Of a stretch of DNA of 6,131 nt, positions 1-5,493 are shown piece by piece. The stretch is from Acidobacteriota bacterium (lineage in GTDB: Bacteria; Planctomycetota; Phycisphaerae; WQYP01; JAJZKJ01), in the NCBI GenBank assembly GCA_021804195.1, contig JAJZKJ010000143.1, positions 1-6,131 of the forward strand. The letters run 5' to 3'. The translations under genes were made by a program, and so were the position numbers. The notes under the pieces are model-generated. The model worked only from the letters and a program-made list of their open reading frames with translations, did no database searches and was not told the origin of the DNA. Positions within the stretch are counted from its first letter, which is position 1; every line of letters starts with the position of its first letter.

Positions 1-51
1 TCCATGGGACGGAGAACATCAGCGCAAAATCCAGACACATGATGTGCCTGA

Positions 52-696
52 ATAGCGGATCATTTGGCCGGAACCGCTTCAGAAGGAAGAAAGACACGCG
101 TTCTCTCCTTTCGACGGATCCGAATAGATGGTTAGGCGTGGGGATGGCGGGCTGGTTCATCAATCGCGTGGCCAGCCGAGCCACAATCGGTTCGATGGGA
201 ATTTTCGCCAGCGTGTGCTACGTCGGTATAAGAGTCGGTACAGTGATTTTGGACCGACGCTGGCGGCAGAGAAGTTGGCGGAAGACAATATGGTGGTGGC
301 CGATGAGACCTTACGGGGCTGGCTGATAATCGAAGGGCTGTGGCAGGGCCGCAGTCATGGGGAACGCCATCGGGCACGGCGCGAACGGAGGGCCTGTTTC
401 GGGCAGATGATCCAGGCGGATGCCAGCCATCATGCCTGGTTGGAAGATCGGTGCCATGAACCGATCGTGCTGGTGGCGATGATTGATGACGCCACCAGCT
501 GCGCCTCGGCTCGCTTTTACAGTGGAGAGACCACGGCGGCATATATGGATCTGCTGGGTCGGTATGTGCGCGTTCATGGGCGGACTCTCCTCCCTCCAGC
601 GGCCAAGCAATATCTTCGCATGGCCAACGGACTGCTTCTCAAAACCCGCCGCGCCACGCCCGCGCCAAGGGGGACATTTTAACTTTGGTTAAGTAG
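52..696 (+). pseudogene. ISNCY-like transposase remnant, frameshifted and internally deleted
   Basis: The best-preserved part is the frame from about 128 to 585. It reads a post-HTH linker (GGLVHQSRGQPSHNRF), then YSDFGPTLAAEKLAE, ETLRGWLI, the start of the DDE core (QADASHHAWLED, with the first catalytic Asp) and IDDATS followed by ARFYSGETTAAYMDLL. This order matches ISNCY-type transposases. Upstream, a helix-turn-helix-like stretch (IADHLAGTASEGRKTRVLS) is readable in another frame from 52 to about 125, with a frameshift near 125. After VRVHGR at about 582 the expected second Asp region and most of the core are absent. The sequence jumps to a tail that resembles a transposase C-terminus read in a third frame (TDCFSKPAAPRPRQ), ending through the terminal repeat as GDILTLVK and stop 694-696. 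About 180 codons remain of a protein that is usually over 400. It is non-functional. Confidence 0.7.
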
Positions 697-716
697 CGGA
701 CATTTTAACTTTGGTT
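672..716 (+). repeat. Tandem terminal repeats of the ISNCY-like element
   Basis: Two identical 19-bp copies of GGACATTTTAACTTTGGTT lie at 672-690 and 698-716, with a period of 26 bp. The first copy overlaps the 3' end of the transposase remnant, where it encodes part of GDILTLV in one frame. Duplicated end motifs of this kind are typical of this transposon group and probably bind transposase. The two copies are identical although the gene beside them is damaged. Confidence 0.8.
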
Positions 717-743
717 TGACAGCAGCTTCCGGCGGCCTATCCG
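716..743 (+). promoter_or_regulatory. Possible outward-facing -35 box at the element's right end
   Basis: A perfect TTGACA sits at 716-721 at the very end of the element and points out toward ackA and the aldolase gene. At 16-bp spacing the downstream hexamer is TATCCG (738-743), a poor -10 match. Elements with terminal -35 boxes can form hybrid promoters with flanking DNA. Here the partner is weak and ackA starts more than 250 bp away, so real activity is uncertain. Confidence 0.2.
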
Positions 744-854
744 AAGGATCCGGCCGATTGTATGATCGGGGCTACAGCGCAGGCCGAGGGTATTGCCTTG
801 ATCCCGACGGACCCGGCGATTCGACGGTCGAAGACCGTTCGCACGATCTGGTGA
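720..854 (+). pseudogene. C-terminal remnant of a VapC-like PIN-domain toxin, interrupted by the insertion sequence
   Basis: The frame entered just after TGA at 717-719 reads LPAAYPKDPADCMIGATAQ, then AEGIALIPTDPAIRRS, and closes KTVRTIW with TGA at 852-854. This is the characteristic C-terminal third of PIN-domain ribonucleases of the VapC type: the DPADR-IGATA helix, the TaD/TD strand carrying an acidic metal ligand, and a terminal tryptophan. About 42 codons remain of a usual 125-135. No start codon or N-terminal catalytic Asp is present, because the sequence upstream belongs to the insertion sequence. The intact gene was a toxin that cleaves RNA and is normally paired with an antitoxin. 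No antitoxin gene is visible here; if it existed it would lie left of the window. The family call is from motif recognition. Confidence 0.7.
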
Positions 855-980
855 TCCTCCTTCGAGAGACTACCGGTGCGGGCCGGGGCCGAATCGCGAT
901 GGAACAGTGGTTTGCCGTGACGAATCTCCTTTTTTTCGCACCGCGGCGACGGTGCAGGCCATGAACACGAAAATCAATGC

Positions 981-986
981 AAAGGA
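981..986 (+). promoter_or_regulatory. Shine-Dalgarno site that decides the ackA start
   Basis: AAAGGA lies 7 nt before ATG 994. The competing in-frame starts, GTG 907 and ATG 961, lack a well-spaced purine-rich site; ATG 961 has only GCAGG two bases away. Confidence 0.55.
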
Positions 987-993
987 TTGGCGA

Positions 994-2340
994 ATGCGGA
1001 CCGCAAGAATGGCGATAGGCGAAAACAAGCCGACCCGCGCGAAATCTTCGCCCCCGTCCAGGGACCGCGTGAAAGGTTCCGCCAGAACCGAAAAGTTGAA
1101 TAAAAAATCCAAAACCGTGGCCGCCGAGAATCAGCCGCCATGTCTACTCACAATCAATGCCGGCTCGTCGAGCATCAAATTTTCTATATATGAGATTGGT
1201 GAACCGCGGCGCCGCCTGCTGGATGGAAAGATCGATCGCATCGGTCTGGCGGGCACGACTTTTACCCGCAACGACCCGCACGGAAAGCCGCGGCCCGGTC
1301 GCCGTATCCATGCGACCGGGCACGGCGCGGCAGTCGACTTTCTTTTGGCATGGCTTGAGTCGCAGGCCGCCTTCGCTTCCCTCAAGGCCGTGGGACACCG
1401 CGTGGTCCACGGCATGAAACATTCCAGGCCGCAGCGGGTCACGCCCGGGCTGCTCGCCGAATTGCATCGCATCACCCCCTACGACCCGGATCACCTGCCG
1501 CGCGAGATCCAACTCATCCAGGCATTCCGCAAACGTCATCCGAAATTGCCCCAGGTCGCCTGCTTTGACACGGCGTTTCACCGCACCATGCCGCCCGTGG
1601 CCAAATTGCTGGCCATTCCCCGGCGTTATGCGGCCAAGGGAGTCCAGCGCTACGGATTCCACGGCTTGTCCTACGCCTATTTGATGGAAGAACTCGCACG
1701 ACTCGGCGACCCGGCGGCGAATAAGGGCCGCGTGATCCTCGCCCATCTCGGCAATGGCGCCAGCCTGGCAGCCGTGCGCGATGGCAAAAGCATCGACACC
1801 AGCATGGGCTTTACGCCCGCGGCCGGACTAATGATGAGCACCCGCGCCGGCGATCTGGACCCGGGACTCGTCTGCTACCTGGCGCGTAGGGAGGGCATGA
1901 CCGCAACGCAATTTCAGAAAATGGTGAACCACGAGTCCGGGCTGCTTGGCGTTTCGGCCACCAGTTCCGACGTGCGCGACCTGCTGGCGAAAGAATCGAC
2001 GGATAGCCGCGCCGCCCAGGCCATCGAACTATTCTGCTATCAGGCGACAAAATGGATCGGCTCCTTCGCCGCCGCGCTGGGCGGTTTGGACACGCTGGTC
2101 TTCGCCGGCGGCATCGGCGAAAACGCGCCGGTCATCCGCCGACGCATCTGCCGTGGATTGCGGTTCCTCGGCATTACAATAAACTTGGCGCTCAATGCCA
2201 AAAATGCCCCCTTGATTTCAATGCCCGGCGGGCCCGTCGCCGTGCGTGTCATTCGTACCGATGAGGAAATCATGATCGCGCGCAGCGTCATCCGCCTCCT
2301 GAACCTCAAACCTGAGAGGACACGATCCTCAACATCATGA
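994..2340 (+). CDS. ackA: Acetate kinase with a basic N-terminal extension
   Basis: The protein is a cytoplasmic enzyme that interconverts acetyl phosphate + ADP with acetate + ATP. From ATG 994 it has 448 residues against about 400 in the family. The excess is a roughly 50-residue Lys/Arg/Ser-rich N-terminus before the first core strand. Family motifs appear in order: NAGSSSIK at 55-62, HRVVHG at 135-140 (Arg for acetate), FDTAFH at 191-196 (catalytic Asp), RYGFHG at 219-224 (transition-state His), HLGNGAS at 251-257, DTSMGFTP at 268-275, TRAGD at 283-287 (catalytic Arg) and GGIGEN at 372-377 (Mg-binding Glu). The C-terminal TDEEIMIAR is also present. All expected active-site residues are there, so it should be functional. 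The aldolase gene follows 16 bp downstream, implying one transcript. ATG 961 and ATG 1009 are alternative starts. The extension looks disordered and its role is unknown. Confidence 0.95.
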   Translation: MRTARMAIGENKPTRAKSSPPSRDRVKGSARTEKLNKKSKTVAAENQPPCLLTINAGSSSIKFSIYEIGEPRRRLLDGKIDRIGLAGTTFTRNDPHGKPRPGRRIHATGHGAAVDFLLAWLESQAAFASLKAVGHRVVHGMKHSRPQRVTPGLLAELHRITPYDPDHLPREIQLIQAFRKRHPKLPQVACFDTAFHRTMPPVAKLLAIPRRYAAKGVQRYGFHGLSYAYLMEELARLGDPAANKGRVILAHLGNGASLAAVRDGKSIDTSMGFTPAAGLMMSTRAGDLDPGLVCYLARREGMTATQFQKMVNHESGLLGVSATSSDVRDLLAKESTDSRAAQAIELFCYQATKWIGSFAAALGGLDTLVFAGGIGENAPVIRRRICRGLRFLGITINLALNAKNAPLISMPGGPVAVRVIRTDEEIMIARSVIRLLNLKPERTRSSTS

Positions 2341-2342
2341 AG

Positions 2343-2348
2343 AAGGAG
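2343..2348 (+). promoter_or_regulatory. Strong Shine-Dalgarno site for the aldolase gene
   Basis: AAGGAG lies 8 nt before ATG 2357 and only two bases after the ackA stop. The aldolase therefore has its own efficient initiation site within the presumed ackA-aldolase transcript. Confidence 0.8.
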
Positions 2349-2356
2349 ACTACAAG

Positions 2357-3385
2357 ATGAATACCGCCGAACTTACGAAGACCGCCCGGATGCTCATGGC
2401 CCCCGGTAAGGGTCTGCTGGCCATGGATGAGAGCAATCCCACCTGCAACCGGCGTTTTGCCGCTCTTAATATTCCACAGACCCCGGAGATGCGCAGAATA
2501 TACCGGGAGTTGATCGTGACCACGCCCGGCCTCGGCGATTCTATAAGCGGGGCAATCCTGTTTGATGAGACGATCCGCCAGAAAATAAGTAATGGCGCCC
2601 CCTTCGCGGATGCTCTTCACCAGGCCGGCATCATCCCCGGCATCAAGGTGGATCTGGGAACCGGGGAGCTGGCTGGTTTCCCCGGCGAAAAGATCACGCA
2701 AGGGCTGGACGGCTTGACGGAACGCGTTCGGGAATATTCCCGGATGGGCGCCCGTTTCGCCAAATGGCGCGCCGTCCTTGCCATTGCCGACGGTATTCCC
2801 ACCCCGGGCGGTATGGATGCCAACGCCCACGCGCTGGCGCGCTATGCCGCGGTATGCCAGGATGCGGGACTCGTTCCGATTGTCGAACCGGAAGTGCTCA
2901 TGGACGGAAATCATTCCCTGGAGCACTGCCGGGAAGTCACGGAGCAAGTCCTGCGCACCGTTTTCCATCAGCTTCATGCCCAGCGTGTGCGGCTGGAAGG
3001 TCTGATCCTGAAACCCAATATGGTGCTCGCCGGCGCCAACTGTTCCGAACAGCCAGACGTGGATCAAGTCGCGGACGCTACCGTGACGTGCCTGTTACGA
3101 GCCGTTCCCGCCGCCGTGCCGGGGGTGGCGTTTTTGTCGGGCGGCCAGCCGGCGGAACCGGCCTCGGCGCGTTTGAATGCGATGAATGTCCGATGGGCCC
3201 CCCGAATGCCCTGGGCGCTGACCTTCTCATTCTCCCGGGCGATCCAGCAGCCGGCTTTGGAAATCTGGTCGGGCCGGGCGGCCAAGGGGAACGCGGCGCG
3301 GCAGGCGCTGCTGCACCGGGCACGGTGCAATAGTGCGGCCCGGCAAGGCCGGTACAGTCTGGATATGGAAAGGTCCGTGTGCTAG
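2357..3385 (+). CDS. Class I fructose-bisphosphate aldolase
   Basis: This 342-residue protein is a Schiff-base (metal-independent) aldolase of the eukaryote-like class I family, about the usual length. It reversibly cleaves fructose-1,6-bisphosphate to dihydroxyacetone phosphate and glyceraldehyde-3-phosphate in the cytoplasm. Visible family positions are LLAMDES (Asp24), GIKVD (Lys97), AKWRAVL (Lys137), VEPEV (Glu177 and Glu179), the signature EGLILKPN with Schiff-base Lys219, LSGGQ at 260-264 for phosphate binding, and FSFSRA (Arg294). The C-terminus LLHRARCNSAARQGRYS is typical of bacterial members. It is tightly coupled to ackA upstream. Its TAG stop (3383-3385) is the last codon before the inverted repeat of the IS1634-like element, so the gene survives intact but has lost its native downstream region. 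The symbol is left empty because names differ (fba, fbaB, fda). Confidence 0.95.
   Translation: MNTAELTKTARMLMAPGKGLLAMDESNPTCNRRFAALNIPQTPEMRRIYRELIVTTPGLGDSISGAILFDETIRQKISNGAPFADALHQAGIIPGIKVDLGTGELAGFPGEKITQGLDGLTERVREYSRMGARFAKWRAVLAIADGIPTPGGMDANAHALARYAAVCQDAGLVPIVEPEVLMDGNHSLEHCREVTEQVLRTVFHQLHAQRVRLEGLILKPNMVLAGANCSEQPDVDQVADATVTCLLRAVPAAVPGVAFLSGGQPAEPASARLNAMNVRWAPRMPWALTFSFSRAIQQPALEIWSGRAAKGNAARQALLHRARCNSAARQGRYSLDMERSVC
3382..3385. repeat. Probable left target-site duplication (CTAG)
   Basis: CTAG lies immediately outside the left inverted repeat and contains the aldolase stop codon. Its counterpart on the other side is TTAG at 4057-4060. Both fit YTAG and differ by one base, as expected of a decayed 4-bp duplication. 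A match this short could also be chance. Confidence 0.4.
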
Positions 3386-3402
3386 CCCAACCTTCGCACT
3401 TT
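3386..3402 (+). repeat. Left terminal inverted repeat of the IS1634-like element
   Basis: CCCAACCTTCGCACTTT matches the reverse complement of 4040-4056 at all 17 positions. The pairing extends outward over 3381-3385 / 4057-4061 with one mismatch, but those bases are read here as target DNA because they hold the neighbouring stop codons. Confidence 0.9.
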
Positions 3403-3445
3403 GGCGATGGCAGCGGCAATTCTGCGCCGCCAGGGCCGTTTTTTC

Positions 3446-3897
3446 TTAAAAGTCGGCACTACGAGCCCCGGCTTTCCGGGTTTCCATGGTCACCTCTCCG
3501 TCGGGGCGGCCGCGCAGCTTCGGCGGCGGCTGTGGCGGTAGTGCCAACCCCAACTCCCGCAGGAGCGGTTGTTGCTGCGCTTCCGGCTCGACATAACGCC
3601 ATAATGCCGACACCGCCGCAGTTGCATCGCGGATACCCGCAGATGCCGCGTATCCGCTTCCTTTGGTGTGATCGCCTGTTCTTCGGTAAACAGCCGCATC
3701 TCTTCGGTCGCCCGGCGCCGCTCGTCAAACACCGCCACGCTCTTGCGCCAACGATCCTCTTGTCCGGCGTTGAGCTCTCCCAGATGCAACAACTGCCGCT
3801 GCGACACCTGGCCCGCACCGCTACGACGATTCTCCACCACGCTGTAATACGCGTGCCACTTGCCATTCTTTTTACGCTTCTTGCAACGAACAAACAT
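3446..3897 (-). pseudogene. IS1634-like transposase fused from N- and C-terminal fragments
   Basis: Reading leftward from ATG 3897, the N-terminal part runs MFVRCKKRKKNGKWHAYYSV, VENRRSGAGQ, SQRQLLHLGELNAGQ, RKSVAVFDE and LRVSAMQLRRCRHYG, ending near 3602. This matches the beginning of IS1634-type transposases. From about 3604, in the next frame, it reads LWRYVEPEAQQPLLRELGL followed by LPPQPPPKL. That resembles the extreme C-terminus of the same family (an RYTEPE-like motif then a PPQPPPK tail), and it closes with TAA at 3446-3448. The roughly 400 intervening residues, including the catalytic DDE core, are gone, and the join is out of frame. The product cannot be an active transposase. A short N-terminal DNA-binding-like peptide is possible but unsupported. 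Confidence 0.75.
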
Positions 3898-4039
3898 GTC
3901 TACCACTTTACCCAGCCTGTCAAGGGGGTAGGTCGGCACTACACGGGTTTTGGAAAAAGGACAAGAATTACCGGCCCGCACGGCACGCCGTCGCCACCCG
4001 CCACCCCGCCAACGGCCGGCCGCGCGCTAAATTCGCAAA

Positions 4040-4056
4040 AAAGTGCGAAGGTTGGG
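4040..4056 (-). repeat. Right terminal inverted repeat of the IS1634-like element
   Basis: AAAGTGCGAAGGTTGGG is the exact complement of the left terminus. Just inside it, TTCGCA (4032-4037) and TGCGAA (4044-4049) form a perfect 6-bp stem with loop AAAAAG, so this end could also fold as a hairpin in the 3' part of zwf read-through RNA. Confidence 0.9.
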
Positions 4057-4060
4057 TTAG
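4057..4060. repeat. Probable right target-site duplication (TTAG)
   Basis: TTAG directly follows the right inverted repeat and contains the complement of the zwf TAA stop (4057-4059). It pairs with CTAG at 3382-3385 as a possible 4-bp duplication with one substitution. Confidence 0.4.
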
Positions 4061-5449
4061 CTGTTTTTTTCATTGGCTTCGTGGCTGGAGTCGTGCCACG
4101 TGCCTTCGCCGATAATGAGTTTGGCCGCTTCTTTTGGCCCCCACATACCCCGGGCATACGGATGTACCGGCACTGCATTGCCCAAAATGGGATCCACAAT
4201 GCGCCAGGCTTGTTCCACCTGATCTTCACGGGCGAAAAATTCGGATGCGCCCCGGGCCGCATCCAACAGCAGGCGTTCATAAGCTTCCATTTCGTCCTTG
4301 GGATGGCGCTGGGCGATGAGTTCCACATCAGTTCCGGCCATGGGCTCGCCGACTTTTTTAACGCGCGTCCCCAAGGCCAGCACCACCTGCGGGCTTAGCC
4401 GAAAACGGACGTAGTTGGGGTGGCCGCCGGAACTGCGGCCAAAAACCTGTTGTGGAGGATTTTTGAACTCCACGAGAATTTCGGTACAGGAAATCGGCAG
4501 GCACTTGCCGGCACGAAGGTAAAAGGGAACACCCGCCCACCGCCAGGAGTCAATCCAAAGCCGCACGGCCGCGAAAGTTTCCACGTTCGACTGTTTGGCC
4601 ACGCCGGGTTCGTTGCGATAGCCGTCAAATTGCCCGCGTACCACATCCGCCGGAGTCAGCGTGCGAACCATGGAAAGCACTTTGGCTCGCTCGTCGCGCA
4701 AGGGTTCGCCTTCGCCGGCGGGCGCTTCCATGGCTAAACAGGCCACCAGTTGCAGCGTATGGTTCTCCAGGACATCACGAATGGCCCCGGCCTCTTCATA
4801 AAATGTTCCGCGGCCCTGCACGCCAAAATCCTCGGCCATGGTAATTTGCACCGATGAAATATAATTGCGGTTCCATACCGGTTCCCAGATGGTATTGGCA
4901 AATCGGGAATACAGCAGGCTTTGCACCGCCTCTTTGCCCAGGTAATGATCAATGCGAAAAATCGCATCTTCCGAAAAATAGCGGCTGAGTGTGGCATTGA
5001 GTTTCCTGGCGGATTTAAGATCCCGGCCAAACGGTTTTTCGGCAATAATTCTTGCCCCTTTGTTGCACTGCGATTGAGCCAATCCCTCAGCCACTTTGCC
5101 AAACAAGCTCGGCGGTATGGCCAGATAATGCAGCGGATGCGCAGCACCACCAAGAGTCTGGCGAAGCTGCGTAAACGTAGCGGGATCCAGGTAATCACCA
5201 TCCACGTATTGGAGCAGTGCGCAGAGCTTCTTAAGCGCCGGCGCGTTAATCCCCCCCACCGTGCTCCTGTAGACTGGCCTTGGCCCGAGCCTTGAACTGT
5301 GCCAAATCCCAACCGGCCTTGGCCACACCAATCACCGGCATATCCAGATGACCATGACGGATCATGGATTGCAGCGACGGGAATATCTTTTTATAGGCCA
5401 AGTCGCCGGTGGCCCCGAAAAATACCAGCGCATCCGAAGGTTCATTCAC
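4057..5449 (-). CDS. zwf: Glucose-6-phosphate 1-dehydrogenase, split by a +1 frameshift
   Basis: The enzyme oxidises glucose-6-phosphate to 6-phosphogluconolactone and makes NADPH. It starts at GTG 5449 with AGGA 8 nt upstream. The first 66 codons encode the Rossmann dinucleotide-binding start (ALVFFGATGDLA, about residues 8-18) and end in QEHGGG. A run of seven G on the coding strand (plus-strand C 5251-5257) then shifts the frame, and TAA follows at 5246-5248. From INAPALKK the family sequence continues in the next frame to TAA at 4057-4059: EKPFGRDL (about 137-144), RIDHYLGKE (165-173, substrate-binding signature), FYEEAGAIRDVLENH with the catalytic-base His near 230, and WAGVPFYLRAGKCLP. 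Six G would restore a 463-residue protein of near-normal length. The downstream frame alone, opening at ATG 5331, lacks the cofactor-binding start. Either the read has an indel or the gene is recently inactivated. It follows gnd after 44 bp, implying an operon. Confidence 0.92.
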
Positions 5450-5457
5450 ACGATTTT

Positions 5458-5461
5458 TCCT
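5458..5461 (-). promoter_or_regulatory. Shine-Dalgarno site supporting the GTG start of zwf
   Basis: AGGA on the minus strand lies 8 nt before GTG 5449, in the 44-bp gap after gnd. It fixes the start at a non-ATG codon and shows that the N-terminal fragment is a real translation start. Confidence 0.6.
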
Positions 5462-5493
5462 GTTGTTCGGCGGGCGCTGCCGCGTCGGTGCGT

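Larger units (their letters stand above)
1..722 (+). mobile_element. Partial ISNCY-like insertion sequence, right end present, left end not visible
   Basis: This stretch is read as the remains of one insertion sequence. The interior encodes fragments of a DDE transposase of the ISNCY/ISDol1-like type, and the right edge carries the duplicated GGACATTTTAACTTTGGTT motif that such elements have at their ends. The right boundary is set near 722 because a PIN-domain reading frame of different origin resumes there. No inverted copy of the terminal motif is found in bases 1-60, so the left end lies outside the window or is lost, and the start coordinate is simply the window edge. The transposase is frameshifted and internally deleted, so the copy cannot move by itself, although its right terminus might still be acted on by an intact relative. 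The ISNCY-like assignment comes from remembered family motifs, not from a search. Confidence 0.65.
3386..4056 (-). mobile_element. IS1634-like internally deleted (MITE-like) insertion sequence
   Basis: This 671-bp element is defined by perfect 17-bp terminal inverted repeats, CCCAACCTTCGCACTTT at 3386-3402 and its complement at 4040-4056. Inside, on the minus strand, are only the first ~100 and last ~50 codons of a DDE transposase of the IS1634/IS4-superfamily type, which is normally well over 500 residues. It is therefore a non-autonomous deletion derivative with both ends kept. It fills the whole space between the convergent aldolase and zwf genes, and no host sequence other than the putative target duplication remains there. 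No passenger gene is seen. The family name rests on the remembered start MFVRCKKR and VVENRR motif. Confidence 0.8.

Noticed and set aside
39..326. 95-codon plus-strand open frame at the left edge
   Set aside because: From about 128 onward it overlaps the recognisable transposase frame in a different phase, and its translation matches nothing. It is a shadow frame.
930..955. Hairpin GCACCG-CGGCGA-CGGTGC next to a run of seven T, as a terminator
   Set aside because: On the plus strand the T run precedes the stem rather than following it, and on the minus strand the stem is followed by A. Neither strand has the stem-then-U order needed for an intrinsic terminator.
1144..1746. 200-codon open frame on the minus strand opposite ackA
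   Set aside because: It lies fully antisense to conserved acetate kinase motifs, and the translation is low-complexity with no recognisable domain.
2306..3067. 253-codon open frame on the minus strand opposite the aldolase gene
   Set aside because: It is an antisense shadow produced by the codon composition of the strongly supported aldolase gene. Its translation shows no recognisable family, and it lacks independent support.
3413..3444. Terminator for the aldolase gene (GCGGC/GCCGC stem, then T6)
   Set aside because: The stem is only 5 bp and is separated from the T run by eight bases. It lies inside the insertion sequence, so it is at best a weak chance terminator.
3379..4398. 339-codon plus-strand open frame crossing the insertion sequence and the end of zwf
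   Set aside because: It is antisense to the transposase remnant and to zwf, and it crosses an element boundary, so it cannot be an ancestral gene. The Pro/Ala/His-rich translation resembles no protein.
5299..5331. ATG 5331 as a genuine start for a shorter zwf
   Set aside because: The residues encoded between 5331 and about 5258 in that frame do not resemble G6PDH, whereas the other frame over the same bases matches the family well. The frameshift explains both.
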